Source: Ophiobolus disseminans
Lineage: Eukaryota; Ascomycota; Dothideomycetes; Pleosporales; Phaeosphaeriaceae
Reading direction: 5' to 3'
DNA length: 64,000 bases
Assembly (NCBI GenBank): GCA_010093685.1
Contig: MU006234.1
Coordinates: 425,668-489,667, forward strand
Every line of letters begins with the position of its first letter. Positions within the stretch are counted from its first letter, which is position 1. Shown here piece by piece: positions 35,301 through 46,289 of the stretch. Made by a program: the position numbers and the translations under genes. The notes below the pieces were generated by a model. The model saw nothing but the letters and a program-made list of their open reading frames with translations, was not told the DNA's origin and made no database searches.

Positions 35301-35554
35301 GTCAACGGTGATCGACGAGCCATGACCGCATTCCAGCCATCGCTTTTAGCGGCATTGCACCTGAAAATCGCCGCGCTAGTCAGCCGCATACGTCACATCA
35401 CACAGCAGGGTCCTGCCGAGACCGTTGTCTGGAATCCAAGCCTTCAAGAGACGAGTTAGCAAGCAGTAGTAAGGTTTTTGAGAGCCGTTCAACCCGAACG
35501 ACAAGCAACGGAAGTCGTACCGATCGGATCGCTCGGATAGCAGATTATACTGTC
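26344..35554. other. 9.2-kb region with no gene called
   Basis: No open frame here resembles a known family. It holds AC/CTT-rich low-complexity DNA (about 26630-26670). It also has an unexplained 276-codon frame at 28608-29438 (+) overlapped by a 177-codon frame on the other strand, and some stretches of protein-like sequence near 33.6 and 34.9-35.3 kb. It could carry long untranslated RNA, distant regulatory DNA, decayed genes or species-specific genes. Confidence 0.5.
33595..33792 (-). other. Coding-like remnant or orphan exon, unidentified
   Basis: An open stretch of 65 codons ending in TGA at 33595 reads protein-like (RIEFWRQKIDGRSFPHAAV, NGFLWNSTPQNLPATIDQ, SELVHWLGG). It is preceded by TAG at 33793-33795, which is either a splice acceptor (CTGTAG) or a mutated Gln codon. 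I cannot name a family and cannot link it confidently to other exons. Confidence 0.2.
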
Positions 35555-36699
35555 ATGGCTGACTATGAAGAACTCGCGGTACGCTGCTTTTGGTTGTGCG
35601 TTCTGACATCGGTACCCTGACGTTTTTTGATTGTAGGAACTCGGCTTCGAGGGTGTGGATAAGTTTGCAAATAAATATCACGACAAGGTTTACGATCATT
35701 TGCCGGCTTGGAAACAGAAGCAGAAACGACAAGAGGCGCGAGCAAAAAAAGACGATCACCAGCAACAGCGTCAGCATAGTCGAGGACCGCCTGAGAACGA
35801 ACAGGAGCGCTCTCGTCAAGATTCGCCGGTTGAGCGCAGTCGCAACGTAAACTTCGAAGACGACCAGAGAGAGATGTCGTCCTACGCGCCGTCACATGCG
35901 CCGTCGTACGCTCCAACTGCACGACAGGACCAACGACAAGACTATCGAGAAGATAGAGCCCCGCGGTACGTCAGGGACGAGACCTTCTACTACAGAGGCC
36001 CCAATGCCGGTGCGATTGTGATGCGCGACAATGAAACACCGCCAGGACGGACGGGCTACGAAGTCTCTGTACGTCAAACTTCCGAGCTAATGCCATGCCA
36101 GAGCTGACTGGGCCTACCAGCCTCGCGCACCCTCTCCGCCGCCCGAATACGCAGGCGGATACGATGTCCGCCGCAACGAGCCTCAGCGCGGGCGTCCTGC
36201 GCCGTCTCGCATGCGCTCATCGAGTTGGTCGCCGCCGCGCAACGAACGGGCCCATGACGACTCGCGCCGTCGACGACGCTCGAGGTCGCGATCTAGATCG
36301 AGTTCGAATGATGGGACGAGGACGCAGCGCATTGCGGCTACACTCATCGGTGGTCTCGTTGGTGGAATGGCCGGCAACCAGTTCCGCAAAGGGCAGAAGT
36401 ACGACACCGCTGCGACTATTGGCGGTGCGGTGTTAGGTGGCATCGCCAGTCGCGAGCTGGCTGAGCGCATTGGCGGGAAGAAAGAAGACAGGAAGGAGAG
36501 ACGGCAGACGGAACAGGAAGCGTGGGAGGCGAGGCATGGCGACGGTGGGCGCGACGACGATCGCAGGCGCAGTCGAGATGGCAGAGACTCGCGAGGGGGC
36601 CGAGATGACCGAGATTCGCGTGGTGACCGAGATAGCAGAGATTCGCGAGGCTGGTGCGATCGCTGTCGCTGCGAGCGCTCGCGATGCTGGTGCCGATAA
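35555..36699 (+). CDS. Glycine-zipper protein with RS/RD-rich regions
   Basis: Three exons (35555-35578, 35637-36068, 36121-36699; introns 58 and 52 nt) give 344 residues. The N-terminus (ELGFEGVDKFANKYHDKVYDHL) is followed by a charged Gln/Arg-rich region. Next come a Pro-rich stretch (PRAPSPPPEYAGG) and an Arg/Ser block (RRRRRSRSRSRSS). At about residues 223-262 lies a glycine-zipper segment: LIGGLVGGMAGNQ and TIGGAVLGGIASRE. The C-terminus has RDSRG-type repeats and ends in a Cys/Arg/Trp-rich tail (WCDRCRCERSRCWCR). Glycine zippers often pack in membranes, but this one is only moderately hydrophobic. Function unknown. Confidence 0.8.
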
Positions 36700-37717
36700 G
36701 AATGGCGGTAAGATATCACGAAGCCGTTAGCGGGGCAACAACGCCCAACGGCGCGGGCACGAGTTTTGCTTTGCGACGTCAGATACGAGCTGACTGATGC
36801 CTCTTTGTTACTTTGTTTGTTACTGGCGTTGGCATGATGAAAGGACAGATCACGAGGAGGAGTCTGGCGCAGCGGCTGCTGCTTATGTAGCAAGACACCC
36901 TCTGTACGAATAAACGACGTCGTGAATGTCTGCTGAGCCATGGTCTAACGTGGGAAGTGACGCACAGACGCGTGCGCCTGCAACGCGAATTGCATGCGCC
37001 AGGGGTAACCTGAGTTGGGGCTGCGCTTTTGATTGCAAGAATAGCCTGTGGCTCAGAGTCACGAGAGCACATTGAGCCGGTGAAAAAATGTTACTGCTGC
37101 GAATTGGGGCGTCTACTGGCACGACGGCGGATTGCGCGTAGAATGGGACAGCATGCACGTGTAGGGGCGTGGCAGTGGCAGCGACGTTTGTACCTGTTTC
37201 AGAAAAGCGACCGGTGTGGTGGAGCTGAAGCTCGGGGATGGCATGGGCTCCAGGGAGGGTCCGAGCACCAAGCGTGGAAGGGTGATGGAAGGCGCCATGA
37301 TCGCGCTTTCCCGCACCCAAGCATCATCCCTCCGAAGGCCATCCTGCACACCAAAAGCCGCCCAAGAGTTGTCGTGTAGGAGCAACAGCTGCACAGCACA
37401 CGCCGCTGGTCCCTGAGCCGGCCGCCACACAACAAACATCGCCAGGGACGCCGCCGGAGAGCAGACCGTGCTCAGTCATTGTGCTCCTCTCTGCCCGCGC
37501 TCGTCTACGTCCCGCTTTCGCGAAGCAATCAATCGTCCGCACGACGCCCGAAGCCTTTGTACACACAACACCATATGCACACCACCATGAGCTGAGGACC
37601 GTCCGCCACCTGCATCGCTCTTTCCCTACCTAGCTCGAGCTCCTTCCCTTCCCACCTGAAGTCTGCCACGGGCCACAGACGCTTGCCTCTCGCGCCTTCC
37701 CCTCCCACACCACCGCC
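36700..37717. other. Intergenic, promoter of the cNMP/F-box gene
   Basis: About 1 kb between two same-strand genes. No gene recognised; overlapping short frames on both strands look incidental. Confidence 0.55.
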
Positions 37718-40648
37718 ATGCGCCGTCACCGCGGCGGGCCAGTGCGGGCCCAGGGCGGCATCGCGGTGCCCGACCCATTCGCCATGGTGAGGGCCTACGA
37801 CTCCGACTCCAACCCCGCAAGGCCCATACGCCCGTCTCCCCTGGCCTCGTCCACAATCCAGGGCCTCCCGCTGGACCTGCTCGACCGCCTCCGCTCCTTC
37901 CCGCTGTTCCAGGCGGCCCCCGACTCCTTCCTCGCCGCCGTGGGCCTGCACCTCAAGCCCCAGCTCTACCAGCCGCACGACACCATCCTCACCGAGGGCG
38001 AGACGGGCAAGGCCATGTACTGGCTGGTGCGGGGTGCCGTGCGCGTCACCTCGCGGGACCAGGAGAGCACATACGCCGAGCTGAAGCCTGGAGCTTTCTT
38101 TGGCGAGATCGGCATCCTCATGGACATTCCCCGCACCGCCACCATCATAGCAAACATGCGCTCGCTCGTCGTGCGTCTGAACAAGGAGGACCTCAAGAAG
38201 GAGCTGCCCAAGTTCCCCGAGGTGGAAACCGCCATCATGCACGAGGCGCAGGAGCGACTAGCCATATTGGAGCGCAAGAAGAAGGAGCTCGGAGGAAAGC
38301 GCCCGGCGATTCCCGTGCGTCAGATCACGGGCAAGCGCGACCGAGAGGACGGCGACGTGGTCATGGCAGAGACGGGTGTCTTGCGTGACGGCGAGGTGAT
38401 CAACGCGTACAAAAAGAGGAAATCGCCGAGCCCGGGTCTCACCGATGCTATTGCCCACAGCGCATTCGGAAGCGGTGGCATCCATGTGAGACCTCTCCTC
38501 AAAGAACTGCCACTCTTTTCCAGCCTGCCCGACGACATCCTGCATTTCATCGGCATGCGCGCCCAACCGCTTTCATTCCCGCCTTTCCACGACATCATCA
38601 AGCAGGGCACACAAGGGCGCGACGTGTACTTCATCGTGAAGGGCGACGTCGAGGTTGTGAATCTGAACTCGCCTGAGATGAACGGGCACACTTCGCCCAT
38701 CCTGGGACGCCGACGGTCCATTGCTGCAGGAGAACACCATTTCCAAGAGGTCAAGGCACGGTTGAGGCCGGGCCAGTACTTTGGCGAGGTCGTCAGTCTG
38801 TCACTGGCACCACGTCGGACGGCTACCGTGCGGTCGATATCTTCAGTCGAGGTCCTGATGATCAGTGGAGATACCTTGAATCAGCTGTGGGAAAAGTGCA
38901 CGCCCGACTTACGCCGGCAGGTTGAGTCGGTTGCAAAAGAGCGGCTGCAGACCTCAAGTGACAATGACGTACACATGGCCGACATCAACGGCACTCCGAA
39001 CATCGACGACCTCGCCATCGCAGACATCATCGTGCCTCGAACACCAAGAAGGAAGAAGAGCGTGCCGACGGTCACCTTCAACGACCTGCCCAGCCACATT
39101 GAGAGCCCAGTGACACCGTCGCGGCGAGAAGAGAAGGTCATGGAGCCATTCGATCCAGATCCGTTTCTCAATGTTGATCTGGACAATGTTCGGTCAAGGT
39201 CACGGCGAGGGTCACTAGCGCCTCCAACACCAGAGTCGCCCAGCAGTCCTAACAAGAGCGAGTTTCCGAAATCACCATCACCGAGTGGCTCACCACTTTC
39301 ACCCTCTCCTCTTCCGATCATGAAGCATACTTCCACCCCACCAGAAGCGCCTCTCGACTTCAAGCGACCGCGCATGTTACGGCGGCCGAGCAGATACAGC
39401 AGGGGAAGGTTGCCAGATCCCATACTCACAAAGGTCTTCTCAAATCTGGACATTCACGAGTTGATGAAGTTGCGAGAAGTGTCCTGGCACTGGCACAAAA
39501 CCATTTCATCAGCCCCAAATATCCTCCACGACCTCGACCTCACAAAATACAACCGCAAGGTCACGGACCGCACTCTTGTCGACATCATCTGCCCCTTCGT
39601 CGGCAGCCGCCCACGCTACATCAACATCAGCAACTGCTTCCACGTGACCGACGAAGGCTTCGCCGAACTTGCCAAAACCTGCGGCCCTTCCGTTCGCATC
39701 TGGCGCATGAAATCTGTCTGGGACATCACGGGCCCCGCCGTCCTCGAAATGGTACAAAAGGCCAAGGGTCTCGAAGAAGTCGACCTGAGCAATTGCAGAA
39801 AAGTCGGTGACAACCTCCTCGCCCGCGTCATCGGCTGGGTCGTTCCCGAACTCCCTCCCCAAATGGCCATGGCGCACGCACAACACCAAGCACAAATGAA
39901 CGGCCGCCGCGCAGGCAAAAACGTACAGCCAGCTCCTCAACCACTACCGCCTGGTACTGTCGTAGGCTGCCCAAAGTTGAAACGATTGACGCTTAGTTAC
40001 TGCAAACACATCACCGACAGAAGTATGGCGCACATCGCGGTGCACGCCGCAAACCGCATCGAATCTATCGACCTCACGCGCTGCACGACAATTACAGACG
40101 TGGGCTTCCAGCACTGGAGTGTGTATCCGTTCCCGCGGCTGACGAAGCTGTGTCTGGCAGATTGCACGTATCTTACAGACAACGCGATTGTGTATCTTAC
40201 GAACGCGGCCAAGGCGTTGCGGGAGTTGGATTTGGTAAGTCATTAACTATTTCTTTGGAATACGGCCGCTAATCTATAAAATTAGTCTTTCTGCTGCGCA
40301 CTAAGCGACACCGCAACCGAAGTCCTCGCCCTCGGCCTCCCCTCCCTCACACATCTCAACCTCGCTTTCTGCGGCTCGGCGGTAAGCGACACATCCTTGC
40401 GCTGCATATCCCTACATCTGCTCGAACTCCGCAATCTCAGCGTGCGCGGCTGCGTGCGGGTGACCGGCACGGGCGTCGAGGCGGTCGTCGAGGGATGCAG
40501 AGACCTGGAGTTGTTCGACGTCAGTCAGTGCAAGAACCTCCAGCACTGGCTTGACGCGGGCGGCGTGCGCATGGTGCGTGAGCGCGGGCGTCGCGTTCAG
40601 TTCGAGACTGTTGCGGATGGTAAGTGGAGGGTTGGAAAAGAGGATTAA
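37718..40648 (+). CDS. Cyclic-nucleotide-binding, F-box and leucine-rich repeat protein
   Basis: Exons 37718-40234 and 40286-40648 (51-nt intron) give 959 residues. There are two cNMP-binding folds: about 57-175, with phosphate-cassette motif FFGEIGILMDIPRTAT, and about 260-395, with YFGEVVSLSLAPRRTAT. A phospho-rich Ser/Pro linker follows, then an F-box at about 564-610 (LPDPILTKVFSNLDIHELMK). AMN1-type leucine-rich repeats come last (YINISNCFHVTDEGFAELAK, LTLSYCKHITDRSM, LADCTYLTDNAIVYL). The last repeats lie in exon 2. The pattern suggests an SCF ubiquitin-ligase adaptor whose activity or location could respond to cAMP or cGMP; this is inference. Each cassette keeps FGE and Arg, so ligand binding is plausible. 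Confidence 0.9.
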
Positions 40649-42028
40649 AAGACGTACTACTTTCGCGAGGAAGAGTGTGTGATTTGATAAATGAATGTTG
40701 TGGCTTTTGCATGAGCGATGGAGATGGCGTTTTGTGTGTTTTCTCAAGATCTACGACGACGCTAGCGATGGAAAAGATGGGATATGGGGGGAGGGACTTG
40801 ACGATCTAGACTCTTCTTTTATGTTCATGTTGTTGTTATGTTTTGAGGATTTTTGTCTCTCGCTTATCGATGATACCAACTATGTTGCGTTTGTATAGCG
40901 TTGTATATGAATACGAATGTCGATCTCGGTTCACTTGGGTTTCTTTTCGGTGGATGTTTGATATAGTGTGCCATACATACACCACTGCACAACGTATCCT
41001 CCTCCACTACGCTAAGTTATATGGTACAGGTCCCACTCCTCATTGCCCTTCATGCGCAGGCGCTCCTACGCCTGCCGCCGCCTCACGCCATGTCCCCGAC
41101 TACGCCTCCAACCTTACGCTGTTCATCTACTGCACCGTCGCATCGCATGTATTCAAGGGCCAAGCAAGTGCCACATAACTCATCTCCCACATCACGTATC
41201 TTGTATCCCTGCATCCCTAGACCGAAGAGCCACGACTGCTCGATCAAGTCTTTCATCACTGCTGCCGCGCGAAATTCAATACTGACTCCTCATTCCGAAA
41301 ACGAGCAGTTCCGGACACAGTAGCCGGGGGACGAGGGTTTTGAAAGAGGGAAAGTTCCGAGGGCGGCGTAGATGCGTGACTCGTATGCATTGCCATGCGC
41401 TGCGGGGGGTGACAGCCTTGGAATGGAGAGGGATGTGAGGTGTAAACATGTGGTGTGGAGGCGTTCAACGGGATATGTGATCTTGGGGACGCTGTATGCG
41501 ATTGCGTCTCAGGCGTGTTTTCTGAGGGCGGCAAGGTGAAGTCTAGATACTTGCAGATGATGTTGAGCATCTTTGCAGGCAGGTATTCAAAAATAGACCA
41601 GCGTTTGTTTGCACCAGATGTATGTAAGAGGACTGCATGTGATGAGATGAAGGATGCAGGTGGTCAAGTGAACTGCGGCACAAACTGCTGGAATTCGAGG
41701 ATTGGAATAGGATGAGATGAGATAGAATAGACTACAATGACTTCTGACAAGGAGTGCGAAGCGTGCTTCAGTTGTAGTTAGTTACATATATTTGACTTGA
41801 ACGGAGGTTTGCTCACTCTTTCGCTACCATTATCGGGTTCGCCCGTAGCTTTCGTCACGCATAATGCTCTAGGAGGCGGGTTTGTCCCGCTCGCGTCACG
41901 AGCATCATGTAGCCTGTAGAGCTTCGAAGCATATTGCAAACGTCAATTGATGGGCATGTATATGTGCGAATCCTTTTTGGCACTACTATCTGCAGTAGCT
42001 GGGTATCATAATCAATCGCACTCGGACA
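40649..42028. other. Convergent 3' region, no gene seen
   Basis: About 1.4 kb between two genes that point at each other. A small nested inverted repeat lies at 41864-41905 (ATGCTC..GCGGG-TTTGT-CCCGC..GAGCAT). No coding gene recognised. Confidence 0.55.
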
Positions 42029-43249
42029 TCAGATGATCATATCTCCTTCTTGATCGCCCTCGTCTAGATCGCCATCCTCATCGTCCAGATCCTCTATCGG
42101 ATAGGTCAATATCGCCGCGATGTTACCGAGACCTTCAAGCCGCTTCCCGCTCTCATGCAGTGAGCTGAATACCCGCACCTCGCCGCCTTCGATGTCGCGC
42201 ACGCGGTCGACGAGCTTCACCCATCTCCGCCTTTCGTCGACGTCTTGTGCGCGGAACAGGGCGTTGCTGATCATGAGGACGCCGCCGCCACGCCCGACAC
42301 CGCCTTTGTCGACTGCGCGCTCGACTTCCCGAGGGCCGTACCAGGCTCGTCCGTCGTCGTGGCGCATAAGAGTGGTGAACTGGTCCATGAGGGCGGTTTC
42401 GCGCGCGTATTTGGTGTCAGAGAGCTTTGAGGCTATCGTTGGTGACGAGAGGATGTCGCTGAGAGCATGGATGTGTTCGGACGAGGAGTGGGCAACTACG
42501 ATAGAGGGAATAAGGGCAAGAAGAGGCTTGTTGGTTGTGCGAGTGGCCTCGTCCTTGATGTGTTGGAGGAACGATTGTGCTACAAAGCCAGGGCTGGCCA
42601 GTAGTAGGGGAAGTGTCTTGCCTAATTTTGCAGCGGATGTGCCCGTGAGGTCCATCTGGCGGAGCAGCGTAGCTAGCGTCGTGGAGAAGAACTTTTCCAT
42701 GCCTTTAGTGTGGCTGTCGACTCCACCTCTCCGTTTCCTCGATACAGGCACTTCGATATGCTGTTTCAAGATCGTTTGGTGTTCGGTGATGATGCAGATG
42801 TTGGCCGTCCCCGGGCCCAGTACTACGGCCCATAGCTCTGCTCTTCGATCTACGTCGCATGCCTCGCGAAGCATTTGCAATGCGACGCTATCCCATCCAT
42901 CGGCCTTTGTGAGATGGAACTTGCGGTTCAGTTCCAAATCGAGCGTGTGATGCGCTCCCATTTTAGCATGCTCGTTTTGTTCAGCCACTCTTCCAATCAC
43001 ATGCAGTTGCCCTGAGCCTATATCAAAGTCTGTTGCAAGCACGGCCACTTCGAGATCGAAGGCGACTCGCTGCGATGACGTCGGTCCAAACTCGGTTATT
43101 TTGGAGATACGTCGAACTGCTCTGGCTCTTACGATGTCCTTTTCTTGAATGAGGTTATATATATGCCACATATCCTCCGGCTCCTCAGGCAGCAGGCCCA
43201 CAGTGCCCTCGCCTGTCTTCTGTTCGATTTTCGAGTAGATTAGCCGCAT
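42029..43249 (-). CDS. dom34: Dom34/Pelota, ribosome rescue factor
   Basis: Intronless gene for 406 residues, close to the usual length of about 385. It starts MRLIYSKIEQKTGEGTVGLL, the conserved Sm-like N-terminal domain. This continues through MWHIYNLI, VRARAVRRI and LHVIGRV. The central eRF1-like domain carries AELWAVVLGPGTANICIIT and VPVSRKRRGG. The C-terminal domain has ALLRHDDGRAWYG-type features (LMRHDDGRAWYGPREVERA) and ends in an acidic tail. With Hbs1 the protein splits stalled ribosomes in no-go and non-stop mRNA decay. The open frame extends 67 codons upstream, but the family start at 43249 is preferred. The acidic run near the end (DDEDGDLDEGDQEGD) is longer than usual. Confidence 0.95.
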   Translation of the reverse strand: MRLIYSKIEQKTGEGTVGLLPEEPEDMWHIYNLIQEKDIVRARAVRRISKITEFGPTSSQRVAFDLEVAVLATDFDIGSGQLHVIGRVAEQNEHAKMGAHHTLDLELNRKFHLTKADGWDSVALQMLREACDVDRRAELWAVVLGPGTANICIITEHQTILKQHIEVPVSRKRRGGVDSHTKGMEKFFSTTLATLLRQMDLTGTSAAKLGKTLPLLLASPGFVAQSFLQHIKDEATRTTNKPLLALIPSIVVAHSSSEHIHALSDILSSPTIASKLSDTKYARETALMDQFTTLMRHDDGRAWYGPREVERAVDKGGVGRGGGVLMISNALFRAQDVDERRRWVKLVDRVRDIEGGEVRVFSSLHESGKRLEGLGNIAAILTYPIEDLDDEDGDLDEGDQEGDMII

Positions 43250-43958
43250 GGTGAAGGCTGTATATCTTCGGGTAAGTTGAATTTGTGTTATGAGAGTCGC
43301 AACAATGTGCGGAAAATACCCAGGCGCGTGTTTGGAGCTGTGTGCAAAGATTCTTCGACATCGATGGCAGGCACGATGACGCACCATGGGTGCGAGGGGC
43401 GCTAAACACAGCCTTATCTGCCGCGATAAGGCTGAACCACGGCGCATCACTCTTCTTTTCCAACATCACTACTTTTACCACATCTACATTGTTTTGAGAG
43501 ATTCATCACCTCCAGGGCCTAGCTGGAGAGAAAAATAGGCACTATTATACGTATCAGGCCGTGTGTCCCGTGTTGCTTGTTCTCCTTCGCCCGATCTCCT
43601 TTCAAACGCGTTCTGCCCTCTCCTATCGCTTCACATCCGAGCACGCTTCAACTCCATGTTCGCTTATTACCCCACCACAACATTCCTGGAGCTGCTCGGA
43701 ACATTATCGATAATCGGGCTGATGACGAAATCTTGCAACTGTCTGAGGCTCAAGACCTGATCGAGACTTTGTTAATGCTGTCTTGCGGCTGGTGTCTTGA
43801 GGCTGCGCGCCTAGCCCAAGACAGCATCTCCAGCCGTGAACCCGCAGGCAACATTGTTTGTGCAGTGCTGCACGCGAAAAGTACAGATATACCAGGACTC
43901 CAGGCAGCAAAAGCATACTTCAGCATCATCCAAATTCCTTCCGCAATCAACCACCAAC
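43250..43958. other. Divergent promoter region between dom34 and an F-box-like gene
   Basis: About 700 bases between outward-reading genes. In-frame extensions of both genes into this region look like chance open frame, since each has a well-placed internal ATG. Confidence 0.5.
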
Positions 43959-45155
43959 ATGTTTTCCCTCTTCGCACCCGAACCACCCAGGCCCTCCAAG
44001 CCAGTGCTAGCAATTCTTCCACCGAGGGCGTCTTGCGGCCCAGAGTGTAACCACCAGCAGCAGAGTCCATTCTATAACAAACTACCGCCTGAGCTGAGAA
44101 ATGAGGTCTACAAACACATTTTCACGGGCGAAACTCGCGAGTTGCTGAGCGTCGAAGCGCACCCTCTGTCCATGCTCCTCACTTGCCACAAGGTCAACCA
44201 CGAAGCCACCAACTTGGCCTTCAACCGTCACACCTTCCCCATCTCCGACAATATAGGTGGGGCAGTATTTCTCTCGCTGCGCAATGCAACAGCACATCTC
44301 ACCTCCCAGCAAGCCGATGCGATAACAAAACTGTCATACGACCAGGGCCGGAAGTACATCCAAGGTGATGTGAAAGGGACGGCGCGCATTCTTGCAAACG
44401 CTATATTAGTCTTTCCAAATTTTGAGCAGTTCGAGATACGCAACCTACGGAGCCACAACGCAGCGAGAACGCACGACTTCCCTCCAACCAATTGGCACAT
44501 ATACCATGGCAAGCGTGTCTCGGTCACAAACAAGTATGCGCCCCATTGGTTTACTACCGTTCTCGCCTGTTCGGTAGATGGCCGTGCATATTCATGGCAG
44601 TCAGGTGAGCGCTGGTCGATCAAATGGCCACAAGTGAAAGAGAATGAATACCTGCACTTCCAAGAAGAGACCGACGGCCACGGCGAGACAGTTTACACGC
44701 CATACATGAGTCCCAGCGCAGTTGGTACCATGCGCGGCGTGCAAATGTGCCCTTGCCTGTGTGGCAATGTCGAATGGACATCCGTAGACCTTGTTCAGGA
44801 ACATGGGCGCAAGATCGCAGTCAACTTTGTGTACCATGGTCCGAATGATAGACCTCTACCAACTTTCGATGAAGACATAATGTTGAAAATAAAGTTGGGA
44901 CCAAAAGCCATCGTTCTTCGGGAGGGAGTCGCGCCGTTGGACCCCGTTGAAGACACGCACAAGAACACCAGCACGAGCTTCGGGTATGACGCCAACGAAG
45001 AGTATTGGGATGGCTTGCGGTCCAGGAATGGCGGTTGGATCGCCACATCCCGAATCTGGTGGCGGTCGCTCACGCAGGGTGCTGAGGCGAACAGATTACC
45101 AGGCTCCAAATTTTTCGGCGAAGGGGATTGGGCGCAAACCAGACATATGTCATAG
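43959..45155 (+). CDS. F-box-like protein of a fungal expanded family
   Basis: Intronless, 398 residues from the ATG at 43959 (context CACCAACATG). Near residue 40 it reads FYNKLPPELRNEVYKHIF, followed by LLTCHKVNHEATNLAFNR. This is the F-box-like N-terminal pattern found in large families of filamentous fungi. The remainder contains a WCxxC-like stretch (MCPCLCGNVEW) and no further domain I recognise. An earlier in-frame ATG (43836) would add 41 residues of unremarkable sequence. Role unknown; protein-turnover adaptor by analogy only. Confidence 0.7.
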   Translation: MFSLFAPEPPRPSKPVLAILPPRASCGPECNHQQQSPFYNKLPPELRNEVYKHIFTGETRELLSVEAHPLSMLLTCHKVNHEATNLAFNRHTFPISDNIGGAVFLSLRNATAHLTSQQADAITKLSYDQGRKYIQGDVKGTARILANAILVFPNFEQFEIRNLRSHNAARTHDFPPTNWHIYHGKRVSVTNKYAPHWFTTVLACSVDGRAYSWQSGERWSIKWPQVKENEYLHFQEETDGHGETVYTPYMSPSAVGTMRGVQMCPCLCGNVEWTSVDLVQEHGRKIAVNFVYHGPNDRPLPTFDEDIMLKIKLGPKAIVLREGVAPLDPVEDTHKNTSTSFGYDANEEYWDGLRSRNGGWIATSRIWWRSLTQGAEANRLPGSKFFGEGDWAQTRHMS

Positions 45156-46289
45156 GGAGAGGAACCCGATGAAGCAGACGTAGGAGGAGCCAGGGACAGC
45201 CGGAGAAATAATTTAGGGGAGAGAGGGAGTAGCAGTGCTAGGAGTGGCGTGTGAACTTAGTAGGTAGAACCATGTCGCATTAGATTACCAGTCGTTTACA
45301 ACCTTTCTCAGATCAATACACCCCGTCCAGGTCGACAAGGAAAGTGTCCTTCGATTGCTCCAAACGATCCTCGCCATATGTACATTAGCAAAGTACAGCC
45401 GCGACCGCGCTAGCATCCGCTTCCTTGATCCAGCTTCGCGTGCTTCAGTCCGACACCTAGTTAGCATCGGTCGGTGCCATCCGCCCGAGCCATAGTCTTG
45501 CAGCCGCGATGGCGCTGATCAATACGAAGAATCTCATTAGTTAAGGTGGGTGATTTCATCCTCGTGCCGTCTACTACATGGATCTATATGGCATCCTGGT
45601 CAAGGATGTCTTGGTTTGTTGATCCGCTGCATTACGCCGCAATGTCTTTCAAAGCCTAGTGAATTGCAGAGGATCCTATGCCAGGTCTTCATCTTTCATG
45701 TCTCACTCGTCATCCAACACAAGTTGAAAGGTCTCACAAAAACCAGATTTGCAATGTATCTTGCATAACCTCGCGGTTGGAAATCTCTGTCGATGTCGGT
45801 ACTGAAGCGCGGTATTGCCTATTCCGATTCGTCGAGTAGCCTACAACTACCGATCCCTATGCAAAAACGTCCGGCTAAAGGCTACAACGAAGGCACCCCG
45901 TTTACCCACCCAGTAATGACGACAGCACATACAAGAACACGCGAGACTGCACCCCGCTGCCAAGTTCGGGAAATTAATGAACGCTAATTAAGGTGCGGCG
46001 CGGAAGTCAAGCGAACAAGTGCCGCGACCTATCACGATGACAACGATTATGGCAGTGATCCTAGATAATCTGGAGAAAGTAAAAAGCACTACAGTGAATC
46101 TTTCTAAGTCGCGTGCTGACGAGGATGGCAAGAGGGGACACGACGATTTCAGCATGGTGACTACACAGGAGGCAAAAGAGCCGGGATAATGTGCGGTGTA
46201 CCGAGTGTATAATAAGCTGTGAGTGAGGACCATGCAAGAAAGGCTCGAAGTACGCTTGCTGAGCTCAGAGTTGTCCCTAATCAGTCACC
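45156..46289. other. Intergenic, no gene seen
   Basis: About 1.1 kb with short, unrecognised frames. Its right end holds the promoter of the secreted dioxygenase. Confidence 0.55.
46208..46215 (+). promoter_or_regulatory. TATA-like box of the dioxygenase gene
   Basis: TATAATAA ends 75 nt before the ATG at 46290, a usual distance for a fungal TATA element. Confidence 0.4.

Noticed and set aside
36183..36941. 252-codon minus-strand frame rich in Ser/Arg
   Set aside because: Mirror of the RS/RD repeats of the glycine-zipper gene.
42029..43450. Longer Dom34 start at 43450 with 67 extra codons
   Set aside because: Dom34/Pelota proteins begin at the conserved MRLI; the extension has no conserved look and lies in the divergent promoter region.
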